A DNA stretch of 64,000 nucleotides from Phyllobacterium brassicacearum (GCF_003010955.1 NZ_PGGO01000005.1:238055-302054); one strand, 5' to 3'; positions 17,686 through 27,726 are shown, counted from the stretch's first letter. Notes: a model not told the origin generated them from the sequence alone. Numbers and translations are program-made.

Positions 17686-18998
17686 CATTTTTCTCCGCGC
17701 TCCTGGCGAAGCTTTTTCCAGTAGTCGATGCGCTTGCGGATCTCGCGCTCGAAACCACGCTCCGGCGGATCGTAGAATGTCTGGCGGCCCAGTGCTTCGG
17801 GAAAATAGTTCTGGCCTGAAAAGGCATCGGGCTGATCGTGGTCATAGGCATATCCCTTGCCATAGCCCTCGCCCTTCATCATTTTGGTCGGCGCATTGAG
17901 AATATGCTTCGGCGGCACGAGCGAACCGTTTGCCTTGGCTGTCTGCATGGCTGCCTTGTAGGCGGTGTAGACCGCGTTGGATTTGGGCGCTGTCGCGAGA
18001 TAGACACAAGCCTGAGCCAGCGCGAGTTCCCCCTCGGGTGAACCCAGATAATCATAGGCGTCCTTCGCGGCGTTGCAGATCACCAGTGCCTGCGGATCGG
18101 CAAGGCCAATATCCTCACTCGCCATGCGCACCATGCGCCGGCCGATATAGAGCGGATCTTCGCCTGCATCGAACATCCGGCAGAGATAATAGAGTGCCGC
18201 GTCTGGATCCGAGCCACGCACCGACTTATGCAGCGCCGAAATCAGGTTGTAATGTCCGTCCTGACCCTTGTCATAGACCGGCGCGCGCCGCTGCACGATC
18301 TGCTGTACCCTTTCGGCATCAAACACCTCGCCGTCGCGCGCTGCGCGCCACACTTCTTCAGCCAGCGTGAGGATTGCGCGGCCGTCGCCGTCAGCCATGC
18401 GCACAAGGCTGGCGCGCGCCTCTTCGTTCAGGGGCAAGGTTTTTTCCTCGTGGCTCTCCGCGCGCTCCATCAAGGCTTTGAGGCTGGTCTCATCGTGCGG
18501 ATGGAAGACCAGCACGCGGGCACGCGACAGAAGAGCGGCATTGAGCTCAAAAGACGGATTTTCGGTGGTGGCACCGACGAGTACGATCGTGCCATCCTCC
18601 ATCACCGGAAGAAACGAATCCTGCTGTGCCCGATTGAAGCGATGTATTTCGTCGACGAACAACAGGGTTTGACGGCCGGACATCTTGCGCGCCCGCGCCA
18701 TGTCGAAGACTTTCTTGAGGTCTGCGACACCGGAGAAGATCGCTGAAATCTGCTCGAAAGCCAGATTGGTCTCATTGGCAAGCAGCCGCGCCACGGTCGT
18801 CTTGCCCGTCCCTGGCGGCCCCCAGAAGATCATCGAGCCGATCGAGCCGGCGTCGATCATGCGCGTCAATGCACCTTCCGTCCCGGTCAGGTGCTCCTGA
18901 CCGGTGACGTCCTTCAGCGTTCTTGGCCGCAAACGGTCCGCCAGCGGCCGGCTTCTGTCCGAGGCCGGATCGTCGTTGACCGAAAACAGATCCGCCAT
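17685..18998 (-). CDS. rarA: replication-associated recombination protein A (RarA/MgsA)
   Basis: A 437-residue AAA+ ATPase related to clamp-loader subunits and eukaryotic WRNIP1, acting at stalled forks. Walker A GPPGTGKTT (60-68), Walker B LLFVDEIHRFN (~115-125), sensor 1 GATTENPSFELN and the C-terminal KSVRGSDPDAALYYLCRMFDAGEDP tetramerisation region are present. It follows the DegP-like protease gene by 19 bases on the same strand, a pairing common in rhizobia, and the two are probably co-transcribed. Confidence 0.95.
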   Translation of the reverse strand: MADLFSVNDDPASDRSRPLADRLRPRTLKDVTGQEHLTGTEGALTRMIDAGSIGSMIFWGPPGTGKTTVARLLANETNLAFEQISAIFSGVADLKKVFDMARARKMSGRQTLLFVDEIHRFNRAQQDSFLPVMEDGTIVLVGATTENPSFELNAALLSRARVLVFHPHDETSLKALMERAESHEEKTLPLNEEARASLVRMADGDGRAILTLAEEVWRAARDGEVFDAERVQQIVQRRAPVYDKGQDGHYNLISALHKSVRGSDPDAALYYLCRMFDAGEDPLYIGRRMVRMASEDIGLADPQALVICNAAKDAYDYLGSPEGELALAQACVYLATAPKSNAVYTAYKAAMQTAKANGSLVPPKHILNAPTKMMKGEGYGKGYAYDHDQPDAFSGQNYFPEALGRQTFYDPPERGFEREIRKRIDYWKKLRQERGEK

Positions 18999-19017
18999 GA
19001 TCTTTATCCAATGTTTT

Positions 19018-20442
19018 CTAGCGAATAATCTGCCGGATTATGTCACCACCGCGCTCAAAATCGAAGCGCCAAAGCACTGGCTTGCTCGACATCGCCTTGG
19101 TCAGGTCAGCCATGGTCTCGATCTCCGCGCCGTTTATCCCGCGCACGATGTCACCGGGCTGCAGGCCAATGCGCGCAGCAGGCGTATTCGGGAAAACCTT
19201 GTCGACGGCCACACCTTCCGTATCGGATGGCAGATTCAAACGTGCGGCGCTGCTCGGGGTAAGCATCAGCACGTGTGCGCCGGATAGCGGATTTCTGCCC
19301 TGAATCAGCATCTGATTATCCAGCGAGTCCGGTCCCGGCTTTTCCAGAACAACCGTAATGGCCTTTTCCTTTGAGCGACTCAGCACCTGCAGCTGCACGG
19401 TCTTGCCTATGCCAGCTGTGCTCAGGCGATATCCCAGCCCGTCCGGATTTTCGATCCGCACCCCATCCACCGAAAGGACGACGTCACCAACAAGCAACCC
19501 ACCTTTCTCCGCCGGGCCGCCCTTGCCGATATTCGTCACAAGTGCACCATAGGGCTGTTTCATGCCCAGGCCTTCAGCGACATCCGGGGTCACATTCTGG
19601 AATGTGGCACCAATATAGGGCCGTTCAAATGTGTCGCCGCCGCCTTTGGCTGTCTCAACAACTGCCCGTACCATATTGGAAGGAATAGCAAATCCGATGC
19701 CGATCGATCCGCCGGAACGGGAGAAAATTGCTGTATTGATGCCAATAAGCTTGCCGCTCAAATCGATCAAAGCTCCACCGGAATTACCGGGATTGATGGC
19801 GGCGTCAGTCTGGATGAAGAAATCGAAATCCGAAATGCCGACGCGCGTGCGCGCCTGCGCCGACACGATGCCGCTCGTCACCGTTTGGCCGACACCGAAC
19901 GGATTGCCGATGGCAAGCACGAGATCGCCCACTTCAACCTTGTCAGAATCGGCCAATTGCAGGGCAGGAAGCGGTTCGCCTGCGTCGATCTTCAGGATGG
20001 CGAGGTCGGTCGACTCATCCTTTAGCAGCACCTTTGATTCAAACTCCCGCCCATCCGAAAGAGCAACCTTCACACTGTCGGCGTTGCGAATAACGTGATT
20101 GTTGGTGACGATGATGCCTGACGCATCCGCTATCACGCCGGAACCGAGCGATGATTGGACACGTGGCGGCCCATTGAACTGACCGCCGAAGAATTGCTCG
20201 AAGAACGGATCACCGGCGAAGGGCGAGCGTGTCCGAACCGCCTGTGCTGCGTAGACATTGACCACGGCGCCTGCCGTCTGCTTCACGAGCGGCGCGAAGG
20301 AAAGCTGCATTTGCTCATGCGTTTCCGGTAGTTGTTTTGTTGTATCGGTTGCCGTTTGCGCGTGAAGCGGCGCCACCATGCCGGAAAGCAAGGCGGTGCA
20401 TAAAAAAAGTGCCCGCGCCGATGGTGCGACTTTGAAGTTCAT
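19018..20442 (-). CDS. periplasmic serine protease, DegP/DegQ (HtrA) family
   Basis: A 474-residue HtrA-type protease. A signal peptide (residues 1-28, LHAQ cleavage site) directs it to the periplasm. The trypsin-like domain has His116 (TNNHVI), Asp146 (STDLAIL) and Ser221 (NPGNSGGAL). Two PDZ domains follow (~268-355 and ~375-465, the latter with PAARIGLQPGDIVRGING). It should degrade or refold misfolded envelope proteins. It is one of several Deg paralogues usual in rhizobia, so a specific gene name is not given. It lies directly upstream of rarA. Confidence 0.93.
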   Translation of the reverse strand: MNFKVAPSARALFLCTALLSGMVAPLHAQTATDTTKQLPETHEQMQLSFAPLVKQTAGAVVNVYAAQAVRTRSPFAGDPFFEQFFGGQFNGPPRVQSSLGSGVIADASGIIVTNNHVIRNADSVKVALSDGREFESKVLLKDESTDLAILKIDAGEPLPALQLADSDKVEVGDLVLAIGNPFGVGQTVTSGIVSAQARTRVGISDFDFFIQTDAAINPGNSGGALIDLSGKLIGINTAIFSRSGGSIGIGFAIPSNMVRAVVETAKGGGDTFERPYIGATFQNVTPDVAEGLGMKQPYGALVTNIGKGGPAEKGGLLVGDVVLSVDGVRIENPDGLGYRLSTAGIGKTVQLQVLSRSKEKAITVVLEKPGPDSLDNQMLIQGRNPLSGAHVLMLTPSSAARLNLPSDTEGVAVDKVFPNTPAARIGLQPGDIVRGINGAEIETMADLTKAMSSKPVLWRFDFERGGDIIRQIIR

Positions 20443-20631
20443 TTCTATCTCCGATACATGATGAATCAGTCAAACTGTCTCGACCAATGTGGTGATTTCC
20501 TAAGGAGATACCAGCCAAGAAACAAAGCAAATTTGAGACATTTGGTTCCATGCCGCCTGTGCACGCTTCTTGGATTCCAGAATTTGGGGTATGAGTATGG
20601 CGGCGCGGAGGGCCACCATGGCAGTAACGGG

Positions 20632-21435
20632 ATGACATCGGGCCGTTTCAAAATCTTCCCCTGCGAAATTGCCGGTATCGAAATTGTCGAGGCGGCCACG
20701 GACCACGTGTTTCCGCGCCATTGGCATGAGCAATATGGCATTGGCGTCATTCACCAAGGCGCGCAGAAGTCCCTGAGCGGCCGCGGCGCGGTGGTGGCCG
20801 GACCTGGTCAGGTCATCACGGTCAACCCCGGCGAAGTGCATGATGGCGTGCCGATAGGCGATGCTGGCCGTTCGTGGCGAATGCTGTATTTCGATCCGGC
20901 GATTGTGGGCAAAATCGGCGCCGAGGATGGGCAAACTACCTGCGAGTTTTCCTTGCCTGTATTGGCGGACGCAAGGGTCGCAGCATTGTTCCAAAGCCTG
21001 TTTCGTGCCCTGACGTCGCCGGGCAGGCCGTCGTCCAGCCTCCAGTACGACGAACTCCTGTTGCAACTGCTCGGCAGCGTTATCCTGGTACAGAAGGAAA
21101 GCAGAGCGGCTGACCCGGCATCGATGGCCATCCGCGAGGCACAGGCCTTGATCGACGATGAGCCAACGGCTCCGGTCACACTCACCGACCTTGCAGGCAA
21201 AAGTGGCATGAGCCGGTTCCAGATCGTACGGGGGTTTGCCAAGGCGACAGGCTTCACGCCCCACGCTTATCTCATGCAGAGGCGAATAGACCTTGCCCGC
21301 CGCCTGATTGCCGGCGGCGCTGCACTCGCCGATGCAGCCGCCGCAAGCGGGTTCGCCGATCAGAGCCACATGACGCGCCTATTCGTTCGCAAATATGGCG
21401 TCTCCCCCGGCGCTTATGCAGCTGCAGTCGCCTGA
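20632..21435 (+). CDS. AraC family transcriptional regulator next to a LysE exporter
   Basis: A 267-residue regulator with an N-terminal cupin sensor (PRHWHEQYGIGVIHQGAQ, GQVITVNPGEVHDGVP) and a C-terminal double HTH (LTDLAGKSGMSRFQIVRGFAKATGFTPHAYLMQRRIDLARRLI and ADAAAASGFADQSHMTRLFVRKYGVSPGAY). ATG at 20632 is chosen; an in-frame ATG at 20458 would add 58 residues with no family similarity. It lies 88 bases before the LysE gene on the same strand, so it probably controls that exporter. It resembles the other AraC protein in this window in plan. Confidence 0.88.
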   Translation: MTSGRFKIFPCEIAGIEIVEAATDHVFPRHWHEQYGIGVIHQGAQKSLSGRGAVVAGPGQVITVNPGEVHDGVPIGDAGRSWRMLYFDPAIVGKIGAEDGQTTCEFSLPVLADARVAALFQSLFRALTSPGRPSSSLQYDELLLQLLGSVILVQKESRAADPASMAIREAQALIDDEPTAPVTLTDLAGKSGMSRFQIVRGFAKATGFTPHAYLMQRRIDLARRLIAGGAALADAAAASGFADQSHMTRLFVRKYGVSPGAYAAAVA

Positions 21436-21523
21436 TTTTCATACCGCTGCAATCCTGTTCAAGACGAACAATCCCTTCATAGGATTTCATATCGCTCACT
21501 AAAACTCGCAATGGAGCATTGCC

Positions 21524-22135
21524 GTGGGCATCGAATTCCTGATTACCTCATTCATTATAGTGATCTCGCCCGGCACGGGCGTGGTCTATACGCTGGCGAC
21601 CGGGCTTTCGCGCGGTGGCCGCGCGAGCGTTGCCGCAGCATTCGGCTGCACCATCGGTATTATCCCCCATATCGCGGCTGCCATCGGCGGCTTGGCGGCG
21701 ATCCTCCACACGAGCGCCCTCGCCTTTCATACCTTCAAATACATCGGTGTTGCCTATCTGCTTTACATGGCCTGGGATGCGCTGCGCGAGAAAGGTTCGC
21801 TCAATATCGAAAACAAGGCTGTCGAGCGGTCAACGGCGCAGATCACCGTCACCGCCATCCTGATCAATATCCTCAATCCGAAACTCTCGATTTTCTTTCT
21901 GGCATTCCTGCCCCAGTTCGTCAGCGCCAATGAACAGCATCCGATCTCACGCATGCTCATGCTGAGCAGCGTGTTCATGCTGATGACCTTCGTCGTGTTC
22001 GTCGGCTATGGGCTCTTCGCCGCCTCCGTACGTGATAAGGTCATCTCGCGGCCGCGGATATTGATTTGGATGCGGAGGACGTTTGCCGGTGCATTCATGG
22101 CGCTTGGCGTCAAGCTGGCGCTCGCCGACCGCTGA
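21524..22135 (+). CDS. LysE/RhtB family amino-acid exporter
   Basis: A 203-residue inner-membrane exporter with about six membrane segments. The family N-terminus is clear (FLITSFIIVISPGTGVVYTLATGLSRGGRAS), as are YIGVAYLLYMAWDALR and the ILINILNPKLSIFFLAFLPQFV block containing the conserved NPK. Substrates in this family are amino acids such as lysine, homoserine or threonine; the one here is unknown. The start is GTG at 21524 with ATGGAGC upstream. It is convergent with the cysteine-repeat protein gene. Confidence 0.9.
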   Translation: MGIEFLITSFIIVISPGTGVVYTLATGLSRGGRASVAAAFGCTIGIIPHIAAAIGGLAAILHTSALAFHTFKYIGVAYLLYMAWDALREKGSLNIENKAVERSTAQITVTAILINILNPKLSIFFLAFLPQFVSANEQHPISRMLMLSSVFMLMTFVVFVGYGLFAASVRDKVISRPRILIWMRRTFAGAFMALGVKLALADR

Positions 22136-22174
22136 CTGGCGAGCCGCGCCGGCACTTGCATTCCCTCAACCCAA

Positions 22175-22714
22175 TTACCTGGCCGCCGACAGCACCTTTT
22201 GACATGCGGGCGAGAGGCGGCTCATGTTCTGGCGAAGGCAAGCAATGCCCCGACCCGCACCAAGCGGGACCGTTCCACAGAGCGCCCGGAAATCGGGGCC
22301 GCACTCTTCTCGGGCAATGGCCATTTCTTCTCGCGGAGTCATAGAAGGCGCTGGCGCGGCCGGTGCTGCGGTGGCTGGAGCCGTGGTCGTTGCAGCCGGT
22401 GCCGACTTGCCCGAACCGAGCGCACTAAGCGCCTGCTGGCACCCGGACGATAGCGACGAGCTATGCTGCTGAAGACAGGAGAGCGCCGCCTGACCACCAG
22501 GCTGTACGCCCGAGCATTGCGCCATGAAATCGGAACGGCAGGCTGATTTGATTGCGTTTTGCTGCGCTGGTGTCGGCTGTTGCGCCAGAGCCGCGCCGGC
22601 GAAAAGGCCAACCATGCAGAGCGCTGGCAATGCGATGCCTGCCAGCGACCTTCTCAGCCGCCCTGAAAATGCATTGCTGGTAATAGCTTCCCTATATGGA
22701 TCAATATTAGTCAT
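22175..22714 (-). CDS. secreted protein with two GLG1-type cysteine-rich repeats
   Basis: A 179-residue exported protein. A hydrophobic segment (~25-44) ending ALAQQ looks like a signal peptide after a 22-residue basic leader. Two repeats share the spacing C-X7-C-X12-C-X11-C exactly: Cys59, 67, 80, 92 and Cys138, 146, 159, 171. They resemble the cysteine-rich GLG1 repeat known from the Golgi protein GLG1/ESL-1. An Ala/Pro/Thr linker (~103-125) joins them. GGGAGGG precedes the ATG. It is probably a disulfide-bonded periplasmic protein of unknown role. It lies beside rplQ but a terminator separates them. Confidence 0.8.
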   Translation of the reverse strand: MTNIDPYREAITSNAFSGRLRRSLAGIALPALCMVGLFAGAALAQQPTPAQQNAIKSACRSDFMAQCSGVQPGGQAALSCLQQHSSSLSSGCQQALSALGSGKSAPAATTTAPATAAPAAPAPSMTPREEMAIAREECGPDFRALCGTVPLGAGRGIACLRQNMSRLSPACQKVLSAAR

Positions 22715-22833
22715 CGGACCCTCCCTGGAATGTGATCCCAGACAGAGGCTGACAACCTATTTGGATAATTCAAGTACGTTACGGTTACGCCCGGTGTGGC
22801 ATTCCACGCGAGGCCGTTGAACAACAACACGAA

Positions 22834-22853
22834 AAGGGGGCGCAAGCCCCCTT
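22834..22853 (-). terminator. intrinsic terminator after rplQ
   Basis: Stem GGGGGC (22836-22841), tetraloop GCAA, GCCCCC (22846-22851), extended by two A-T pairs. On the minus strand it is followed by TTTTC. It ends the ribosomal super-operon. Confidence 0.85.
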
Positions 22854-22884
22854 CTCAAATCTCACGTCAGTGTTGAAGCGTTGC

Positions 22885-23313
22885 TTACGCTGCTTCGGCT
22901 TCGTTCGCCTGCTCGGCAGCAACGCGAGCCAGGTCCTTGGAACCCTTGGCGCTAGTGTCGCGATCGACGAATTCGACAACTGCGAGCGGTGCATTGTCAC
23001 CGGTGCGGAAGCCTGCCTTCATGATGCGGATGTAACCGCCATTGCGCTGGCCATAGCGCGGAGCAAGTGTGTCGAACAGCTTTGCTACAAGCTTGGCGTC
23101 GCGAATAGCCGAAATGGCCTGACGACGGGCGTGCAGATCGCCGCGCTTGCCGAGCGTGACTAGCTTTTCTACGATTGGACGAATTTCCTTGGCCTTGGGC
23201 AGCGTTGTCACGATCTGCTCATGCTCAATCAATGATGCAGCCATATTGGCAAACATCGCCTTACGATGGCTGGCAGTCCGGTTAAGCTTGCGGCCTGAAT
23301 TACCGTGGCGCAT
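22885..23313 (-). CDS. rplQ: 50S ribosomal protein L17
   Basis: A 142-residue bL17, a large-subunit protein near the exit tunnel. The N-terminus [25 protein letters not shown] and the [29 protein letters not shown] block are canonical. A C-terminal Ala/Glu-rich tail extends past the E. coli length of 127, as is usual for Alphaproteobacteria. It is the last gene of the alpha-operon segment, 72 bases after rpoA, followed by a terminator. Confidence 0.98.
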   Translation of the reverse strand: MRHGNSGRKLNRTASHRKAMFANMAASLIEHEQIVTTLPKAKEIRPIVEKLVTLGKRGDLHARRQAISAIRDAKLVAKLFDTLAPRYGQRNGGYIRIMKAGFRTGDNAPLAVVEFVDRDTSAKGSKDLARVAAEQANEAEAA

Positions 23314-23385
23314 GAGCCTTCTCCTTCAGTTTCTCTTTTTCGGGCTCACGGCCCGGGCTTTTGTTTCGGGCAAGAGCCCGGGTTC

Positions 23386-24399
23386 TTAATACTGGTCTTC
23401 GTAACGCTTCGCGAGATCTTCGATGTTCTCCGGCGGCCATGAAGGAACTTCCATACCGAGATGGAGACCCATGGAAGCCAGAACTTCCTTGATTTCGTTC
23501 AGCGACTTACGGCCGAAGTTCGGTGTACGCAGCATCTCTGCTTCTGTCTTCTGAATGAGATCGCCAATGTAGACGATGTTATCATTCTTCAGGCAATTTG
23601 CCGAACGTACCGAGAGTTCGAGTTCATCGACCTTCTTGAGCAGAGCCGGGTTGAACGCAAGTTCAGTGACCTGTTCCTGCTGAACTTCCTTCTGCGGCTC
23701 GTCGAAGTTGACGAAGATTGCCAGCTGGTCCTGAAGAATACGTGCTGCGTAAGCAACCGCATCTTCACCCGAGATCGAACCATCGGTCTCGATCTGCAGG
23801 ATCAGCTTGTCATAATCGAGAACCTGACCTTCGCGGGTGTTCTCGATCTTGTAGGATACCTTGCGAACCGGTGAGTAGAGGCTGTCGACCGGGATCAAGC
23901 CGATCGGAGCGTCTTCTGCACGGTTGCGGTCAGCCGGAACGTAGCCCTTGCCGGTGTTGACGGTGAATTCCATGCGGATTTCAGCGCCTTCGTCCAGCGT
24001 GCAGATCACGTGTTCCGGATTGAGGATTTCGATATCGCCAACCGTCTGAATGTCACCAGCCGTTACAACGCCTGGGCCTTCCTTGCGGACGACCATGCGC
24101 TTCGGACCATCGCTTTCCATGTGGATCGCGATTTCCTTGATGTTGAGGACAATGTCCGTCACATCTTCACGCACGCCGGGGATCGACGAGAATTCATGCA
24201 GAACGCCGTCGATCTGTACAGCTGTCACGGCAGCGCCGCGCAGCGAAGACAAGAGCACACGGCGCAAGGCATTGCCGAGCGTCAAGCCGTAGCCGCGTTC
24301 AAGCGGCTCGGCGACGACCGTTGCCTTTGTCTTCGAGCCGGAGGTCTGGAACTCGACCTTGTTCGGCTTGATCAATTCTTGCCAGTTCTTCTGGATCAT
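23386..24399 (-). CDS. rpoA: RNA polymerase alpha subunit
   Basis: A 337-residue alpha subunit. The N-terminal domain (1-~235) dimerises and assembles RNA polymerase ([24 protein letters not shown]). The C-terminal domain (~250-337) binds UP elements and activators ([45 protein letters not shown]). The two are joined by a Gln/Glu linker ([10 protein letters not shown]). It lies between rpsK and rplQ as in most bacteria, co-transcribed with ribosomal genes. Confidence 0.99.
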   Translation of the reverse strand: MIQKNWQELIKPNKVEFQTSGSKTKATVVAEPLERGYGLTLGNALRRVLLSSLRGAAVTAVQIDGVLHEFSSIPGVREDVTDIVLNIKEIAIHMESDGPKRMVVRKEGPGVVTAGDIQTVGDIEILNPEHVICTLDEGAEIRMEFTVNTGKGYVPADRNRAEDAPIGLIPVDSLYSPVRKVSYKIENTREGQVLDYDKLILQIETDGSISGEDAVAYAARILQDQLAIFVNFDEPQKEVQQEQVTELAFNPALLKKVDELELSVRSANCLKNDNIVYIGDLIQKTEAEMLRTPNFGRKSLNEIKEVLASMGLHLGMEVPSWPPENIEDLAKRYEDQY

Positions 24400-24510
24400 T
24401 TAATTTTTCCCTATCCTTGCCTTTACCACCATCCAATCGTGGCATTGAGGCGTGGAAACCGCAGAGGAGCTGAAAATCAGCTCATGCGGCCAAATCCTGT
24501 CGCAAAAAGA

Positions 24511-24900
24511 TTAGACGCGGCGACGCTTGCGCGGGCGGCAGCCATTGTGCGGGATCGGCGTTACATCGCGGATCGATGTAATCGTGAAACCAGCAGCCTG
24601 GAGTGCGCGCAGAGCCGATTCACGGCCGGAGCCCGGTCCGCAGACTTCAACTTCGAGCGAACGCATGCCATGTTCCTGTGCCTTCTTGGCGCAGTCTTCA
24701 GCAGCCATCTGTGCAGCGAAAGGCGTGGATTTACGCGAACCCTTGAAGCCCTGCGCACCAGCGGAAGACCAGGCAATCGCGTTGCCCTGTGCGTCCGTGA
24801 TGGTGATCATCGTATTGTTGAATGTCGAATTTACGTGAGCAACGCCCGACGAAATATTCTTGCGCTCGCGACGGCGAACGCGCGTGGCTTCCTTGGCCAT
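24511..24900 (-). CDS. rpsK: 30S ribosomal protein S11
   Basis: A 129-residue uS11, part of the 30S platform near the mRNA exit. It has an N-terminal basic segment ([14 protein letters not shown]) and the conserved [37 protein letters not shown] core. The C-terminus reads [11 protein letters not shown]. Length and sequence are typical. It lies between rpsM and rpoA, with about 110 bases of spacer on either side. Confidence 0.98.
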   Translation of the reverse strand: MAKEATRVRRRERKNISSGVAHVNSTFNNTMITITDAQGNAIAWSSAGAQGFKGSRKSTPFAAQMAAEDCAKKAQEHGMRSLEVEVCGPGSGRESALRALQAAGFTITSIRDVTPIPHNGCRPRKRRRV

Positions 24901-25030
24901 GGTAGTCCTTTCAATTGATCTCGACGCCTCCGTATTTCCAGAGGCTCCACCGTGGTTTCAGTTAAAGTGCGAAACCAGCACTCTATTCTGCAAAAGCAGA
25001 ACCGGCGCAGCGGACCGCGCCGGAATAAAC

Positions 25031-25399
25031 TTACTTCTTCTTGCCGGCGATTGCCTTGGCAGGGCCCTTGCGGGTGCGCGCATTGGTATGCGTGCGCTGA
25101 CCGCGAACCGGTAGCGAGCGGCGATGACGCAGACCGCGATAGCAGCCTAGATCCATCAGACGCTTGATGTTCATCGAAACTTCACGGCGCAGATCACCTT
25201 CAACCTGGTAATCGCGATCGATCGTTTCACGAATCTGCAATACTTCCGCATCGGTCAACTGATTGACGCGACGCTCTGCAGGAATGCCGACTTTCTCGAC
25301 GATTTCCTGAGCAAACTTTTGACCGATCCCGTGAATGTACTGAAGCGCGATGATAACGCGCTTGTTCGTCGGGATGTTGACGCCAGCGATACGAGCCAC
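25031..25399 (-). CDS. rpsM: 30S ribosomal protein S13
   Basis: A 122-residue uS13 of the 30S head, contacting P-site tRNA and forming inter-subunit bridges. GTG at 25399 is the start: it gives the canonical [14 protein letters not shown]-terminus and has a perfect AAGGAG upstream, while an in-frame ATG at 25438 would add 13 unrelated residues. The core [25 protein letters not shown] and Lys-rich tail are typical. It is the first gene of the alpha-operon segment, after adk. Confidence 0.97.
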   Translation of the reverse strand: MARIAGVNIPTNKRVIIALQYIHGIGQKFAQEIVEKVGIPAERRVNQLTDAEVLQIRETIDRDYQVEGDLRREVSMNIKRLMDLGCYRGLRHRRSLPVRGQRTHTNARTRKGPAKAIAGKKK

Positions 25400-25554
25400 G
25401 TCTGTTCTCCTTGTTAACCGGCAGAGCTGGAGTGCCAACGCGGCAGCCAGATGACGGGATGAAAATTATATCCGGGACAAACACAAACGATCAGCCCCGA
25501 ACCTGCTTTACCGGATCGGCGCCGACCGCTTCATAATCCAAGCGAATTTGCGCC

Positions 25555-25584
25555 GTACTTGAAGGAATCGCTGCGAAAAGTCAA
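25555..25584 (-). promoter_or_regulatory. possible promoter before rpsM
   Basis: In the 210-base gap between adk and rpsM, a -35-like TTGACT (25579-25584, minus strand) is followed 18 bases on by AAGTAC (25555-25560). The -10 match is poor. The gap may hold an internal promoter for rpsM-rpsK-rpoA-rplQ. Confidence 0.25.
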
Positions 25585-25609
25585 CTCCTTCGATGAAATT
25601 ATGTCAGAC

Positions 25610-26260
25610 TTATAAATCCGACAGAATTTTTTCGATCGAGGCCGTGACATCTTCCATGTCCGCGATACCATCGACCTTTTTGAGTTTGCCCTTGGCGTAG
25701 TAGTAGCCAATCAATGGCGAAGTCTGCTTGTAATACGCTTCAAGCCGCGTGCGGACCGTTTCCGCATTGTCATCCGGACGGCGCTTGAATTCCGTCGAAC
25801 CGCACTTGTCGCATACACCCGCAACAAGCGGCTTCTTGTTCGTGTCGTGATAGCCGGTACCGCATTTCGCACATGAATAGCGGCCGGATATACGCTCAAC
25901 CAGAACATTGTCGTCGACTTCGAGTTCGATCACGCAATCGAGATCGAGCCCCTTATCCGCCAGCATCGCCTCGACCGCATCAGCCTGAACCAATGTGCGC
26001 GGATAGCCGTCCAGGATGAAGCCCTTTGCTGCATCCGGCTGGTCGATGCGTTCCGAAACGATCGCATTGACGATCTCGTCAGAAACCAGATTGCCGGCAT
26101 CCATCACAGCCTTGGCCTTCAGACCAACCTCTGTTCCGGCTTTCACGGCCTCACGCAACATGTCTCCCGTGGAGAGTTGCGGTATGCCAAGTTTGTCTAC
26201 CAAGCGCTGAGACTGAGTTCCCTTACCTGCCCCCGGTGGTCCGAGAAGTATTAATCTCAT
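25610..26260 (-). CDS. adk: adenylate kinase, long form with zinc-type LID
   Basis: A 216-residue kinase interconverting AMP, ATP and ADP. It has the P-loop GPPGAGKGT (7-15), the AMP-binding [11 protein letters not shown], and the DGYPRT motif (84-89). The LID domain carries four cysteines (130, 133, 150, 153; CAKC ... CDKC), the zinc-binding arrangement of Gram-positive enzymes rather than the E. coli hydrogen-bond network. Its ATG overlaps the secY stop by four bases (ATGA), indicating translational coupling. Confidence 0.97.
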   Translation of the reverse strand: MRLILLGPPGAGKGTQSQRLVDKLGIPQLSTGDMLREAVKAGTEVGLKAKAVMDAGNLVSDEIVNAIVSERIDQPDAAKGFILDGYPRTLVQADAVEAMLADKGLDLDCVIELEVDDNVLVERISGRYSCAKCGTGYHDTNKKPLVAGVCDKCGSTEFKRRPDDNAETVRTRLEAYYKQTSPLIGYYYAKGKLKKVDGIADMEDVTASIEKILSDL

Positions 26261-27597
26261 CTGTTGCGTTTCCCCCCACGGAGCTTCGACTTCTTGATCA
26301 GCCCTTCATACTGATGCGCAATCAGGTGACCCTGAATCTGTGCAACAGTATCGAGCGTCACGCTCACGACAATCAACAGCGATGTACCGCCGAGATAGAA
26401 AGGAACACCAGCCCACGAGATGAGGAATTCAGGCAGCAAGCAGATGATAACGAGGTAAATCGCGCCAAGAACCGTCACACGTGTCAGGACGTAGTCGATG
26501 TATTCAGCCGTGCGTTCGCCGGGACGAATGCCAGGAATGAATCCGGAGTGCTTCTTGAGCTGATCAGCAGTGTCCTTCGGATTGAAGACAAGCGCCGTAT
26601 AGAAGAACGCGAAGAAAACGATCATCGCGGCATAGAGAGCCATGTAGAGCGGCTGGCCGTGGCCGAGCGACGCCAGCACCGTCGTAGCCCAGGAAGGCAT
26701 GTTATGGCTCTGTGCAAAACCGGCGATTGTTGCGGGCAGAAGCAGCAGCGACGAAGCAAAGATCGGCGGGATAACGCCCGCTGTGTTGAGCTTCAACGGC
26801 AGATGCGAAGTATCGCCCTGGAACATGCGGTTTCCGACTTGGCGCTTCGGATACTGGATCAGAAGGCGGCGCTGTGCACGTTCGACGAAGACGATGATGC
26901 CGATGACTGCAATCGTCAGAACGATGACCGCCAGGATGATGGGTGTCGACAAGGCACCGGTACGGCCAAGTTCCAGCGTGCCGGAAATGGCCTGCGGCAG
27001 GTTGGCGACGATGCCGGAGAAAATGATCAGCGAAATGCCGTTGCCAATGCCGCGCGCCGTAATCTGCTCGCCGAGCCACATCAGGAACATGGTACCGCCA
27101 ACTAGCGTGATGACCGTCGAGAACAGGAAGAACGGGCCGGGATCGGTCACGATGCCCTGGCTGCCCTGAAGACCCACAGCGATCGCATAGGCCTGTACCG
27201 TTGCCAGAAGCACGGTGCCGTAGCGGGTATATTGATTGATGACCTTGCGGCCCTGCTCGCCATCCTTTTTCAGCTGCTCCAGCGCTGGAACGACGGAAGT
27301 CATCAGCTGCACGATAATCGAAGCAGAAATGTAAGGCATGATGCCGAGGGCAAAGATCGCCATGCGCTCGACTGCACCGCCAGCGAACATGTTGAACATG
27401 CCGAGGATGCCCTGCGCCTGGTTGTTGAAGGCTTGGGCGAAAGCGTCGAGATTAATGCCAGGCAGCGGGATATAGGTACCGAGCCGATAGACCAGCAATG
27501 CGCCAAGCGTAAACCAAATGCGCTTTTTAAGCTCTTCGGCTTTCGAGAAAGCAGAGAAATTGAGATTTGACGCGAGCTGTTCTGCGGCTGAAGCCAT
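26257..27597 (-). CDS. secY: Sec translocon subunit SecY
   Basis: A 446-residue channel subunit of the SecYEG translocon with ten predicted membrane helices. The N-terminal [27 protein letters not shown], the [15 protein letters not shown] plug-proximal helix, and the cytoplasmic loops interacting with the ribosome and SecA (KPETA-like [31 protein letters not shown]) are conserved. It lies between rplO and adk, the usual alphaproteobacterial order. Its partner secE is elsewhere in this window. It overlaps adk by four bases. Confidence 0.99.
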   Translation of the reverse strand: MASAAEQLASNLNFSAFSKAEELKKRIWFTLGALLVYRLGTYIPLPGINLDAFAQAFNNQAQGILGMFNMFAGGAVERMAIFALGIMPYISASIIVQLMTSVVPALEQLKKDGEQGRKVINQYTRYGTVLLATVQAYAIAVGLQGSQGIVTDPGPFFLFSTVITLVGGTMFLMWLGEQITARGIGNGISLIIFSGIVANLPQAISGTLELGRTGALSTPIILAVIVLTIAVIGIIVFVERAQRRLLIQYPKRQVGNRMFQGDTSHLPLKLNTAGVIPPIFASSLLLLPATIAGFAQSHNMPSWATTVLASLGHGQPLYMALYAAMIVFFAFFYTALVFNPKDTADQLKKHSGFIPGIRPGERTAEYIDYVLTRVTVLGAIYLVIICLLPEFLISWAGVPFYLGGTSLLIVVSVTLDTVAQIQGHLIAHQYEGLIKKSKLRGGKRNR

Positions 27598-27726
27598 TAT
27601 AGTCTCCGGTCTGTGCCCGTCAGGGCCCCGCCACCCGAAACGGGAATCGGCGGCTCTACCCAGATATGTGCCCTTGATAAAAGGTACAAGCGGCGATCAT
27701 GGAGATCGCCGCTTGTATGATCAGAA

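Noticed and set aside
20458..20631. A 58-residue N-terminal extension of the second AraC regulator
   Set aside because: The extension lacks family similarity and lies over the promoter region shared with the divergent protease gene.
25400..25609. A ribosomal protein L36 gene (rpmJ) in the secY-rpsM interval
   Set aside because: No short cysteine-rich basic frame is present; adk occupies the position and the remaining gap is non-coding.
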